From Bacilli bacterium (GTDB lineage: Bacteria; Bacillota_I; Bacilli_A; RFN20; CAG-826): a stretch of DNA of 51,872 bases. Location: positions 418 through 52,289 of the forward strand of contig JALRKT010000006.1 in NCBI GenBank assembly GCA_023268805.1, in the 5' to 3' direction. The notes beneath the pieces were generated by a model. It saw nothing but the letters and a program-made list of their open reading frames with translations, was not told the origin of the DNA and did not search any database. The translations under genes and the position numbers were made by a program. Positions 34,901-43,150 of the stretch are shown one piece after another (position 1 is the stretch's first letter; every line of letters starts with the position of its first letter).

Positions 34901-35000
34901 TTTGAAACTGTTGTTGTTTGCACGTTGAAATAAGGCGGTCAATCGTAAAACCACTCGATAAAAAGGAATAAGAAGAGTAAATGTGTAAAGGAATAAACAA
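31971..35000 (-). CDS. dnaE: DNA polymerase III alpha subunit DnaE, TTG start
   Basis: The 1009-residue C-family polymerase has an N-terminal PHP domain (PLHIYSSYSFLSSG), GPGRGSAPGSLVAYALGI, the catalytic PDIDIDIADVDR Asp residues, the helix-hairpin-helix and a C-terminal OB fold. The PHP metal motif HxH reads HIY and the TDHG-type motif reads TDRH, so PHP activity is probably lost. The frame begins with TTG; a GAGG lies eight bases upstream and no in-frame ATG is available nearby. The size is that of the short Gram-positive DnaE, which extends primers alongside PolC; PolC is not in this window. Confidence 0.95.
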   Translation of the reverse strand: MFIPLHIYSSYSFLSSGFTIDRLISTCKQQQFQSVGLTDRHVLFGFPEFQQLTKRYQINPIFGMDILHEGFLWTVFAKNEVGYRWLVHTSSSLQHETKSVDFASLGEDGIVVLSPHLSDAFDIQDAQLSRRLATITSGLKHVFIGLPMVDQVPKETIQLYRDFAKKYTYRLVAFPHILYAKPQDALVVEILGAISRGETLSIKEKTGTASMPTPEKIAASYSEDECTQTVWIASQCHVEFESKRGQLIRFDPSLKGEDLLREKAIEGLQNRPIDFSNLTYLERLDEELTIIEQLGFSDYFLIVADFVHYAKREHIPVGPGRGSAPGSLVAYALGITDIDPIPHHLLFERFLNPSRKTMPDIDIDIADVDREKIVDYLRKKYGQERVANIITFQTIQAKQAVRDIGRVYGFSQNSVDLISKTLGDGKVDLKTAYKQSKALRILFETDSECSEIIKLAHKIEGFVRQSGMHPAGIILNDEPLHESIPTLFNGQFFVSQYEMGALENQGYLKIDILGLRNLTFIQQTLRMLALEDISLDLSTISYDDHAVFETLQKGLTMGIFQLESPGMNRAIQTIQPSSFNDLVSLLALYRPGPMDNIQSYALRKKGGEPITSLDPQLNPILAPTYGIIVYQEQIMQIAQKMAGFSLSKADDFRRAIAKKDNESMKNLKEAFLRGAVSQGYKEDHALSVYNHIFKFADYGFNKSHSVAYAVISYHMLYLKTYYPHAFFATLLNQVSLGHDEKLSQYLEEIRALKIPIHSPSLLTPTSRFTLKKGTLLAPLTLIKGVARDMAKLIEKEASRKPFDDFFDFVTRMYNHKITAQTVLALIDAGACDGFHVSRASLRATIPNAMKNAAVASTFLDESLGLLPTDALPKMPYVEAEDVALENIERELDVLDHFLSQSVLARFTPPADFPALQSIQAVIATTSTQTLLATGGIIKQRRIIQTKSGQTMAFMTLYDESGSLEAIVFPRLYETVSHILERGRIVMVTGRKDQEKPNTLLLDQLKEAQP

Positions 35001-35021
35001 GGGACCATCCTCATTAGGGTT

Positions 35022-35050
35022 ATTGTACCATAAAGGGCATCCAATTGCCC
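35022..35050 (-). promoter_or_regulatory. dnaE promoter -10 and preceding hairpin
   Basis: On the minus strand GGGCA-ATTGGA-TGCCC (plus 35050-35035) followed by TTTA forms a weak terminator after nrnA. It is followed by the extended -10 TGGTACAAT (TACAAT at 35027-35022). No good -35 is visible. Confidence 0.45.
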
Positions 35051-35066
35051 GATAAAAATAGAGAGA

Positions 35067-36026
35067 CTAAAGTAATTTTTCGAGGGCTTTAATTAATTTT
35101 GGTAAATGCGTAATGGTCGCAAGTTTTGCGCCACTTGCTTGGGGGTGGCCACCGCCTTCAAAGGCACGGGCGACTTCGTTAATGGGAACCGCTTTAGAAC
35201 GAATGGAAACACGCCAAACATTGGCTTCTTTGTCTTCGGAAATCGAACACCAAATATGCACGTCTTTGATATTGGCAAATAAATTGACATTATCTTTGCC
35301 CCGTTGGGCAACGATGCCTAAGTCGACTTGTTCTTGATGTGAAAGGGTGTAATAGGCAACCCCTTTTTTACTCACTTTAAAGTGCGATAAAATATGGGCG
35401 GTCACGTTAAGGTCCTGTAATGTTTTTTCATACATTTTTAAATAAACATCTTGGTTCGCATTAATGCCGGTTTCCAGTAAACGTTGCGCAATCGCAAACG
35501 TTTGCGGTGAGGTTGAACTATACATAAAGCGACCACTGTCTCCGGCAATGCCTGAAAAGAAGAAGACGGCGGCTTCTTTGGATAATTGGTAGCGTTTCCC
35601 AAAACTTTGAATCATCACCATAATCAGTTCACTGGCGGCACACGTTGAGGTGTCGACAAGAACGACGTTCCCATACGGTTCATGATTGGGGTGGTGATCA
35701 ATTTTAATGACTTCCGCGGCTTTCGCGTAACGGTCATCATCAATGCGGGCCGTATTCGCGGTATCTACGACAATCGCTAACGTTTGTTCATCAAAAAAAG
35801 AGTTTGGTACTTTTTCCATTTTAGGATAAAGATCATCGCGGAAAAACCCTTGATCTTTCCCGACAACTTTAATGGTCTTTTTGGGGAAATTATCCCGCAA
35901 CCATGTGGCAAGACCCCATTGCGTTCCTAAGGCATCAAAATCAGGAATTTGATGACGAAAAACGACAATTTTTGGGTACTTTTTAATCTTTTTTAAAATC
36001 GCTTTATAGAGGGCTTTTTGATTCAT
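35067..36026 (-). CDS. nrnA: DHH-DHHA1 phosphoesterase, NrnA-like oligoribonuclease / pAp phosphatase
   Basis: The 319-residue protein has the DHH motifs: RHQIPDFDALG (motif I Asp residues), VVDTANTARID (motif II), KIDHHPNHEPYG (DHH) and a late AGDSGRF, followed by a DHHA1 domain with FEGGGHPQASGAKL that binds substrate. NrnA degrades very short RNAs and dephosphorylates pAp; related proteins hydrolyse cyclic di-AMP. The length and lack of membrane helices favour NrnA over GdpP. It lies two bases after ackA and before dnaE, as ytqI lies near dnaE in Bacillus. Confidence 0.88.
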   Translation of the reverse strand: MNQKALYKAILKKIKKYPKIVVFRHQIPDFDALGTQWGLATWLRDNFPKKTIKVVGKDQGFFRDDLYPKMEKVPNSFFDEQTLAIVVDTANTARIDDDRYAKAAEVIKIDHHPNHEPYGNVVLVDTSTCAASELIMVMIQSFGKRYQLSKEAAVFFFSGIAGDSGRFMYSSTSPQTFAIAQRLLETGINANQDVYLKMYEKTLQDLNVTAHILSHFKVSKKGVAYYTLSHQEQVDLGIVAQRGKDNVNLFANIKDVHIWCSISEDKEANVWRVSIRSKAVPINEVARAFEGGGHPQASGAKLATITHLPKLIKALEKLL

Positions 36027-36028
36027 AG

Positions 36029-37231
36029 TTAGGCTCCTTTGCCAAGGCGATACGTATCACGAATAATCATGATTTCTTCATTCGTAGGAATCACCCATAC
36101 CTCGACTTGACTTGAGGGTGTTGATATTTTTGTGGTTTTGCCACGGGTTTTCATATTCAATTCACGATCAAAATCAATGCCAAGCGCATCTTTGACTTCA
36201 TCAAGAATGAGTTGACGATAAAATCCAGAATTTTCACCGATGCCAGCAGAAAAAATAAGAGCGTTTGCCGAATGCAAACGAATATGATATTGTCCGATAA
36301 AATCGGCAATACGACGCACAAAGAGTTGGTTGGCAAGTTGCGCACGTTCATTTCCGGCAAGATGGGCTTCTTCTAAATCGCGAGAATCAGACGTCATCCC
36401 TGAAACACCGAGTAAACCGCTTTGTTTATTCAGCATCGCGTAAACATTTTCATAGGTTTCATTGAGTTTCAACGCCGCAAAGTGAAGAATTGAAGGATCA
36501 ATATCGCCGGTACGTGTACCCATCATGATGCCACCGAGGGGGGTTAAACCCATCGAGGTTGCCACGACTTTTTGGTCCTTAATGGCGGCTAGACTTGCCC
36601 CTGAACCGATATGACATGTGATGACTTTTTGTGGTGAAAGGTTGGAATGCTTCGCAAGCTCTTGAACAAGATATTGATGCGAGGTGCCATGAAATCCATA
36701 GCGACGTAAGTCAAATTGGGTCGACCATTGGTAAGGAATGGGATACAAATAATCTTGGGGCGCCATCGTTTGATGGAAGGCAGTATCAAACACAGCCACA
36801 TGAGGAATCGAAGGTAGAACCTTATGAAAGGCAAAATAACCTTGAAGATTAGGACGATTATGAAGGGGGGCTAAGGGAATTAAACTCTCGATTTTTTCCA
36901 CAACTTCGGGGGTAAATAAAACACTTCCAGAGAAGTATTTTCCTCCTTGAACAACCCGGTGGCCAACCCCTGCGATTACGTCATACGAAGGGATAACCTT
37001 CGTATCCAATAAGGCTTTTAAAAGAAGTTCGACACCTACTTCATGGTTGGGAATAGGGGTTTCAAGTTGGTATTTTTGATCGGCATATTTGAGGGAAAAT
37101 TCTCCCATGCTTTGTCCGATGCGATCGGCCATTCCCGAGCAAACTAGCGTTTCTTCTGGCATAGTGTAAAGTTTAAATTTAAGACTGCTACTTCCTGCAT
37201 TAACGGCAATATAAATTGATTTATTTTTCAT
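36029..37231 (-). CDS. ackA: Acetate kinase
   Basis: The 400-residue ASKHA enzyme has AVNAGSSSLKFKL at the N-terminus, GHRVVQGG, VFDTAFHQTM, RYGFHGTSHQYL, CHIGSGASLAAI, MGTRTGDIDPSI and SAGIGENS. It makes ATP and acetate from acetyl phosphate, the final energy step of a mixed-acid fermentation. A phosphotransacetylase is not in the window. GAGG is placed seven bases before the start, but a TATAAT lies only nine bases before it, so the leader is very short if that is the promoter. Confidence 0.96.
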   Translation of the reverse strand: MKNKSIYIAVNAGSSSLKFKLYTMPEETLVCSGMADRIGQSMGEFSLKYADQKYQLETPIPNHEVGVELLLKALLDTKVIPSYDVIAGVGHRVVQGGKYFSGSVLFTPEVVEKIESLIPLAPLHNRPNLQGYFAFHKVLPSIPHVAVFDTAFHQTMAPQDYLYPIPYQWSTQFDLRRYGFHGTSHQYLVQELAKHSNLSPQKVITCHIGSGASLAAIKDQKVVATSMGLTPLGGIMMGTRTGDIDPSILHFAALKLNETYENVYAMLNKQSGLLGVSGMTSDSRDLEEAHLAGNERAQLANQLFVRRIADFIGQYHIRLHSANALIFSAGIGENSGFYRQLILDEVKDALGIDFDRELNMKTRGKTTKISTPSSQVEVWVIPTNEEIMIIRDTYRLGKGA

Positions 37232-37240
37232 ACGTTCCTC

Positions 37241-37332
37241 ATTATAAAGAATTTCTCCCTCAATTCATAGGAAGAAAATGAAAAAATGAATGAAAAAAGA
37301 GACGATTCAAAAAAAAGAACTTATCGTATAAT
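37241..37332. promoter_or_regulatory. Divergent ackA / glgB promoter region
   Basis: Two -10 elements face outward: TATAAT on minus (37246-37241) for ackA and TATAAT on plus (37327-37332) for glgB. Neither has a clear -35. The space between is A-rich and contains no cre-like palindrome that I can see. For glgB the GTG start begins six bases after the -10, which implies a leaderless mRNA. Confidence 0.55.
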
Positions 37333-37338
37333 AAAGGC

Positions 37339-39168
37339 GTGAATTTAACCGAATTTTACCAACATTTTTTTTGGGAAGGATCGTTTGATGCGCATCAATA
37401 TTTTGGCGCTCATCCGCATCAAGTAGGTCAAAAGAAAGGGTATGTCTTTCGCGTGTTCGCTCCCAATGCAACCAATGTCAGTGTTGTTGGCGACTTTAAC
37501 GGGTGGCAAGAAGGAAAACATAAAGCCAAAAAAGTCCATGAGTATGGTATTTATGAAGTGTTTATACCCCAAGCCAAACCCCATCATCGTTATAAATTTG
37601 CCTTTACGAATGCTCATGGAGTACGCGTTCAAAAAGCTGATCCTTACGCCCGTTATGCGGAAGTACGTCCGTTAACCGCATCGATTGTCACCGCGTCTTC
37701 CACCTTTGCATGGGACGATGGGGAATACTTAAAGCAACGGACACGAGGTTATGATCGACCTATTTCCATTTATGAAGTGCACCTTGGTTCATGGAAAAAA
37801 GACAAAAAAAATCAATTTCTATCGTATGAAGCGATGGAAAAAGAACTCATTCCCTATGTACTCCAACATGGGTTTACGCACATCGAAATTATGCCGCTCA
37901 CGCAATATCCTTTTGATGGTTCATGGGGGTATCAAGCGACAGGTTTTACCGCGCTTGATTCTCGTTATGGCTCCATTGAGGCTTTTAAACATTTTGTGAA
38001 TGCATGCCACCAAGCCGGTATTGGTATCATTCTTGATTATGTGGTGGTTCATTTTGCCAGTGATGGTTTTGGTCTGATTGAATTTGATGGTACCAAACTT
38101 TATGAATATTTTGATCCTCAAAAAACGTATTCTCAATGGGGATCCCCCCAATTTGATTTAGGGCGATTTGTCGCGCGTTCCCTCTTGTTTAGTGGCATTC
38201 GTATGTTTGTCGATGAATTTCATGTCGATGGCATTCGGATTGATGCGGTGAGTAATATGGTGTACTTGGATGGTAATCATGAGAAAGGCCATAACCTAGG
38301 CGGTATTTCGTTTTTGAAACAACTGAATCAGTATATTCATACGCATTACCCTTCGGTAATGATGATTGCCGAAGACTCCACTGCGTTCCCAGGCGTTACC
38401 CGCTCCGTCGAAGAAGGAGGATTAGGGTTTGATTACAAATGGGATATGGGGTGGATGAACGACACCTTAAAATATTATGGTTTAGATGATGTTTATAAAT
38501 ATTATGATCATCATAAACTAACGTTTTCCATGCACTATTTTTATGCGGAACGCTTTTTGCTGCCCTTATCCCATGATGAAGTCGTTCACGGAAAAGGGAC
38601 GATTCTGAATAAAATGCACGGGGATTATGACACAAAATTTGAACGGGTCAAAAACCTTTATACGTATCAAATGACGCACCCCGGAAAAAAACTTAATTTT
38701 ATGGGTAATGAACTTGCATCCTTTGATGAATGGAATGAAAATAAGGGGTTACCGTGGTTCTTTTTAGACTTTCCTAAACATGCGGCGATTCAATCTTTCC
38801 TACGCGATTTAAATCGCGTTTATCGGGATCATCCTGCCCTTTATCAAGGCGATAGTGATCTGCAATCCTTCCGTTGGATTATGGTCGACAACGCCTTTGA
38901 TAGTATCTTTGTCTTTCAACGGAAAGTTTACAATTCTACGCTTGTTATGGTTTTCAATATGAAAGGAAATTACTATAATGAGTATGTATTACATGGGTGT
39001 GAACCAGGAACGTATGTTGAAATCCTGAACTCCACACATGCCCAATACGGGGGCCATCATGTGCTCAATGACAAACCGATTGTTGTGAGCGATCATCGAT
39101 TAAACTTACGGATTGGATCCCACGCCGCGATTATCTTAAAAAAATTGGAATCACCCACGAAGGAGTAA
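37339..39168 (+). CDS. glgB: 1,4-alpha-glucan branching enzyme, GTG start
   Basis: The 609-residue GH13 enzyme has an N-terminal CBM48 (FRVFAPNATNVSVVGDFNGW), then the catalytic barrel with HIEIMPL, LDYVVVHFASD (region I), GIRIDAVSNMVY (nucleophile Asp), MIAEDSTAFPG (acid/base Glu) and LPLSHDEVVHGK (region IV), and a C-terminal beta domain. It makes alpha-1,6 branches in glycogen. The start is GTG at 37339, the only sensible one; AAGG is too close to act as a ribosome site. glgP follows three bases downstream. Neither glgA nor glgC is in the window. Confidence 0.95.
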   Translation: MNLTEFYQHFFWEGSFDAHQYFGAHPHQVGQKKGYVFRVFAPNATNVSVVGDFNGWQEGKHKAKKVHEYGIYEVFIPQAKPHHRYKFAFTNAHGVRVQKADPYARYAEVRPLTASIVTASSTFAWDDGEYLKQRTRGYDRPISIYEVHLGSWKKDKKNQFLSYEAMEKELIPYVLQHGFTHIEIMPLTQYPFDGSWGYQATGFTALDSRYGSIEAFKHFVNACHQAGIGIILDYVVVHFASDGFGLIEFDGTKLYEYFDPQKTYSQWGSPQFDLGRFVARSLLFSGIRMFVDEFHVDGIRIDAVSNMVYLDGNHEKGHNLGGISFLKQLNQYIHTHYPSVMMIAEDSTAFPGVTRSVEEGGLGFDYKWDMGWMNDTLKYYGLDDVYKYYDHHKLTFSMHYFYAERFLLPLSHDEVVHGKGTILNKMHGDYDTKFERVKNLYTYQMTHPGKKLNFMGNELASFDEWNENKGLPWFFLDFPKHAAIQSFLRDLNRVYRDHPALYQGDSDLQSFRWIMVDNAFDSIFVFQRKVYNSTLVMVFNMKGNYYNEYVLHGCEPGTYVEILNSTHAQYGGHHVLNDKPIVVSDHRLNLRIGSHAAIILKKLESPTKE

Positions 39169-39171
39169 CGT

Positions 39172-41577
39172 ATGTTTACCTCAAAAGCGAAATTTAAAGA
39201 AATCTTTTCACAACGACTTGAAAGTAAGTTCGGTCGTACGATTACCGATAGTCACGTCACGGAACGTTATGAAATCCTCGGTCATATGATTCGGGATTAT
39301 GCGGGGCAAAATTTAAAGCGTTTACGTAAAATCGATAACGCCAATCAACCGCGTCAGCTCATTTACTTTTCCATGGAGTTTCTCATGGGGCGTCTGATGA
39401 AGAGCAATCTTCATAACTTGGGCATCTATGATATCGCCAAAGAGGGTCTTGCCGAACTTGGGTTATCCCTCGATGAACTCATGGAACTTGAATCCGATGC
39501 CGGATTAGGTAACGGTGGCTTAGGTCGCCTTGCCGCGTGCTTTCTTGATTCTATCGCCTCGCTTGGTTATGCCGGTCATGGGAATACCATTCGTTATGAC
39601 TATGGGTTTTTCAAACAAAAAATTGTCAATGGAAAACAAATCGAAGTGCCCGATATTTGGCTCAAAAATGGCAACGTGTGGGAAGTGAAAAACCTCAAAC
39701 ATGCCGTCGATGTCAAATTTTATGGTCAAGCTGAAACGTACCTTAAACCCGATGGGGGTTATGCGATTCGTACCGTGAATGCCCTCAATGTTCGGGCCGT
39801 TCCTTATGATATGGCGATTGTCGGTTACCGAAATGGTATTACCAATAATTTACGGCTTTGGGCGGCAGAACCCACGGAAGAAAATATTCCCGAAAACCAA
39901 AGCTTCAAAGAGTATTTACAAACCGTTAAAGAAATCACGCACGGTCTTTATCCCGATGATTCCACCGATAGTGGAAAAATTTTACGTTTACGCCAACATT
40001 ATTTCTTAGTGTCGGCAGGGTTACAATCAGTGATGGCATCCCATTATCGTCGCTTCCAACGTATGGATAACTTTGCGGAATATTTTGTGTTTCAACTCAA
40101 TGACACCCATCCGATCTTAGCGATTCCCGAACTTATTCGTTTACTCGTCGATGAGTATGGCCAAACCTGGGATGCGGCATGGCAACAAGTGCAAGCGTGT
40201 ATGGCGTATACCAACCATACGGTCATGCAAGAAGCGCTGGAAAAGTGGCCGATTCATTTCTTAAAACCTTTGTTACCCCGCATTTACATGATCATTGAAG
40301 AAATTCATCGTCGTAGTCAACTTGAATTTGCGCAAAAACATTTAACCGATGATGCCCGCCGCAATATGGCCATTATTAAAGATGGCATGATTCACATGGC
40401 GAATTTAGCCATTTATGCCGCATTTTCAACCAATGGGGTTGCGGCCCTTCATACCGAAATTCTCAAAGCGGATACGTTTAAAGATTACTTCCAACTTTAT
40501 CCGGAACGTTTTAACAATAAGACCAATGGGATTACCCATCGTCGCTGGTTTATGTATGCCAATCCTGAGCTTGCTAACCTTGTCAGCAAACATATTGGCG
40601 AAGGTTGGAAAACCCAACCACAATCGCTGCAAGCATTCCGTGCGTTTGCCGACGATCAAAACGTTCAACATTCTGCCGCTAAGATCAAACGCGAAAACAA
40701 AGTCAAACTTGCCGACTATATTAAACGGGTTCAAGGCATTGACATTAATCCGGATTCGATTTTCGATGTTCAAATCAAGCGTCTGCATGCGTATAAACGA
40801 CAAACACTCAATGTGTTCCACATCATGGATTTATACAATCGCATGAAAGCCGATCCGAGTTTTAGACCGTATCCACGGACCTTCATCTTTGGGGCCAAAG
40901 CCGCACCCAGTTATTTCTTTGCGAAGAAAATTATTGAATTAATTAATGCGGTGGGTCGTGTGGTGAATGCCGATCCGGAAACCAATGGCCATTTAAAAGT
41001 GGTCTTTATTGAAAACTATGGGGTCAGTCTTGCCGAACTCATGATTCCTGCCACCGATGTCAGTGAACAAATTTCCACCGCGGGTAAAGAAGCCTCCGGA
41101 ACGGGAAATATGAAATTTATGATGAATGGGGCGATTACTTTAGGAACACTCGATGGTGCCAACGTGGAAATTTCCGAACTCGTTGGCTTAGAAAATTGTG
41201 TCATTTTTGGTATGAATGTCGAACAAGTCAATGCCTTACGTTCCAGCCACACCTATCAAGCCTGGGACCGATATCAAGCCAATCCTCGCATTAAAACCAT
41301 CATTGACTCGCTCATCGATGGTCGATGGTCTGAAGGTAATCGCGATACGTTCCGACCCATCTTTGATGAAATCATGCACCGCAATGATGAATACTTTATT
41401 CTTGAAGACTTCGCTGCCTATGCCGAGGCGCAAGAAAAAATCGCAACGCTTTATCAAGATCGTTCCCGTTGGAATGCGATGGCGATTGTCAATATCGCGG
41501 AAGCGGGTTTCTTCTCAACCGATCGTACGATTCAACAATATATAAACGATATTTGGAAACTTCCTAAACTCGTATGA
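39172..41577 (+). CDS. glgP: Glycogen/maltodextrin phosphorylase
   Basis: The 801-residue protein has YFSMEFLMGR, LGNGGLGRLAACFLDS, FQLNDTHP, TNGITHRRW, QIKRLHAYKRQ and the pyridoxal-phosphate signature EASGTGNMKFMMNGA ending LDGANVEI, in which the Lys carries the cofactor. It releases glucose 1-phosphate from alpha-1,4-glucan. A GGAG precedes the ATG. Together with glgB it forms a glucan metabolism pair, and its stop overlaps the dUTPase start as ATGA. Confidence 0.96.
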   Translation: MFTSKAKFKEIFSQRLESKFGRTITDSHVTERYEILGHMIRDYAGQNLKRLRKIDNANQPRQLIYFSMEFLMGRLMKSNLHNLGIYDIAKEGLAELGLSLDELMELESDAGLGNGGLGRLAACFLDSIASLGYAGHGNTIRYDYGFFKQKIVNGKQIEVPDIWLKNGNVWEVKNLKHAVDVKFYGQAETYLKPDGGYAIRTVNALNVRAVPYDMAIVGYRNGITNNLRLWAAEPTEENIPENQSFKEYLQTVKEITHGLYPDDSTDSGKILRLRQHYFLVSAGLQSVMASHYRRFQRMDNFAEYFVFQLNDTHPILAIPELIRLLVDEYGQTWDAAWQQVQACMAYTNHTVMQEALEKWPIHFLKPLLPRIYMIIEEIHRRSQLEFAQKHLTDDARRNMAIIKDGMIHMANLAIYAAFSTNGVAALHTEILKADTFKDYFQLYPERFNNKTNGITHRRWFMYANPELANLVSKHIGEGWKTQPQSLQAFRAFADDQNVQHSAAKIKRENKVKLADYIKRVQGIDINPDSIFDVQIKRLHAYKRQTLNVFHIMDLYNRMKADPSFRPYPRTFIFGAKAAPSYFFAKKIIELINAVGRVVNADPETNGHLKVVFIENYGVSLAELMIPATDVSEQISTAGKEASGTGNMKFMMNGAITLGTLDGANVEISELVGLENCVIFGMNVEQVNALRSSHTYQAWDRYQANPRIKTIIDSLIDGRWSEGNRDTFRPIFDEIMHRNDEYFILEDFAAYAEAQEKIATLYQDRSRWNAMAIVNIAEAGFFSTDRTIQQYINDIWKLPKLV

Positions 41578-42065
41578 ACATTGCGTTAACCCCGCTTTTT
41601 GAAGCGCAAGCACAACTCGATGCGCACATTCAATCCCAACATGGTGTTGATTATGTTTCCACACGAAAAAAACGTTTATTAGCGTTACTTGTTGAAGTCG
41701 GCGAACTCATCAATGAAACGCGTGCTTTCAAGTTTTGGTCGAAAAAAGGACCCTCCGAAGCTGCCGTCATCTTAGATGAATACGCAGATGGTATTCATTT
41801 CCTGCTTTCGTTAGGGTTAGATCTTGGTTCACAAAAACGTGATTATGAGATTACCTCACCCACCCATGATCTTGTGGAACAAACGTTGGTGGTCTACGCA
41901 GCCATTCATGCTCTTACAGAAAACCCGACCGCGAAGACGCTGGAAGCTGCCTTTCAAGCTTATTTAAATATGATTCCGTTATTAGGGTTTGATGACCAAC
42001 GTGTCATCGCTGGTTATTTCCAAAAATTAGGGATAAACTATACCCGACAACAAACACATTATTAG
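41574..42065 (+). CDS. Dimeric all-alpha dUTP diphosphatase (dUTPase_2 / MazG-like)
   Basis: The 163-residue helical protein has LLALLVEVGELINETRAFKFW and AVILDEYADGIHFLLSLGLDL, the ExxE and ExxD metal motifs of the dimeric dUTPase family found in Firmicutes and phages. It would hydrolyse dUTP (and dUDP) to dUMP, keeping uracil out of DNA and feeding thymidylate synthesis. It is coupled to glgP by ATGA although functions differ, so the link is probably just operon economy. Confidence 0.88.
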   Translation: MNIALTPLFEAQAQLDAHIQSQHGVDYVSTRKKRLLALLVEVGELINETRAFKFWSKKGPSEAAVILDEYADGIHFLLSLGLDLGSQKRDYEITSPTHDLVEQTLVVYAAIHALTENPTAKTLEAAFQAYLNMIPLLGFDDQRVIAGYFQKLGINYTRQQTHY

Positions 42066-42076
42066 GAGCAACACAT

Positions 42077-43150
42077 ATGAACGAATGGTTTCGTCAATTA
42101 TCGAATTTGCCAGGTATTCCTGGCCATGAAAAAAAAGTCGCTGCCTTCATTAAAAAAGTCGTCACCCCCATGGTGGATCATGTCGATCAAGATCAACTCG
42201 GTTCGGTGATTGCCACCAAAAAAGGAACAACAGATGTGACGATCATGCTGTCGGCGCATATGGATGAAGTTGGATTTTTAATTTCCTCCATCGAAGCCTC
42301 GGGCATGGTGCGCATGCAACCGGTAGGGGGCTGGTGGGGACATGTGATGTTGGCCCAAGTGTTTTTAATTACCACCCGCTCTGGCAAAACTGTGGAAGGC
42401 ATTGTCGGTTCTAAGCCACCGCATGGGATGCCTGCCGAGGTACGTAATCGTGTCATTGACATCAAAGATATGTTTTTAGATATTGGCTGTGCGAGTAAAG
42501 AAGACGTTCTTGCACTTGGCATCCAAATTGGCGATATGGTTACCCCAAAAATGGACGCACGTCGTTTAAACGATTCCAAACTTCTCTTAGGTAAAGCGTG
42601 GGATGATCGCGTATGCTGTGGTGTGCAACTGGAAGTGTTAAAGCGTTTAGAAAAAAAGACCATTGTTCCTAACGTCGTGGCGGCTTTTACGGTTCAAGAG
42701 GAAATTGGTTTACGGGGTGCGAAAACATCCAGTTATAAAATTCAACCCGATATTGCCCTAGCACTCGACGTGACGATGTCCAATGATATGCCGGGTGTCC
42801 CCAAAGCAGATACGGCATTAGGAAAAGGCGTGGCCCTTTCCTTAATGGATGCGACCGTCATTGCCCATCGCGGTTTATTGGATGCGGTTGAAAAAGTGGC
42901 CATCCAAGAAAAGATCAAATACACCTATGACATGATGGTTGTCGGAGGAACTGATGCCGGGGAAATTCATAAACAACGCGATGGTGTTATCACGATGACA
43001 CTTTCACTCCCTTGCCGTTATTTCCATTCCCATACATCACTGGTTCACGAAGACGATATCGAAGCGATGGTCCAACTCATTGTCGCTTATCTTGAACAAT
43101 TCAAACCCGAACACGTCGCTCAACTCGCGGCAAGCAAATTTGAAGACTAA
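42077..43150 (+). CDS. M42 family metallo-aminopeptidase (second copy)
   Basis: The 357-residue protein shows LSAHMDEVGFLI (His ligand, catalytic Asp), KAWDDRVC (bridging Asp), VQEEIGLRGAKTS (Glu pair), ALDVTMSND (Asp ligand), GGTDAGEIH and CRYFHSHTS (final His). This is a complete active site. TAGGAGCAAC precedes the start. The paralogue at 10518 differs in its last motif (RSIHS), so the two likely prefer different N-terminal residues; the sequence does not tell which. Confidence 0.93.
   Translation: MNEWFRQLSNLPGIPGHEKKVAAFIKKVVTPMVDHVDQDQLGSVIATKKGTTDVTIMLSAHMDEVGFLISSIEASGMVRMQPVGGWWGHVMLAQVFLITTRSGKTVEGIVGSKPPHGMPAEVRNRVIDIKDMFLDIGCASKEDVLALGIQIGDMVTPKMDARRLNDSKLLLGKAWDDRVCCGVQLEVLKRLEKKTIVPNVVAAFTVQEEIGLRGAKTSSYKIQPDIALALDVTMSNDMPGVPKADTALGKGVALSLMDATVIAHRGLLDAVEKVAIQEKIKYTYDMMVVGGTDAGEIHKQRDGVITMTLSLPCRYFHSHTSLVHEDDIEAMVQLIVAYLEQFKPEHVAQLAASKFED

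Noticed and set aside
37232-37338. CcpA cre site between ackA and glgB
   Set aside because: The region is A-rich and has no palindrome with the central CG of the cre consensus.
40415-40846. Long open frames on both strands within glgP (plus 143 codons, minus 131 codons)
   Set aside because: They are shadows of the glgP frame, with no motif or ribosome site.
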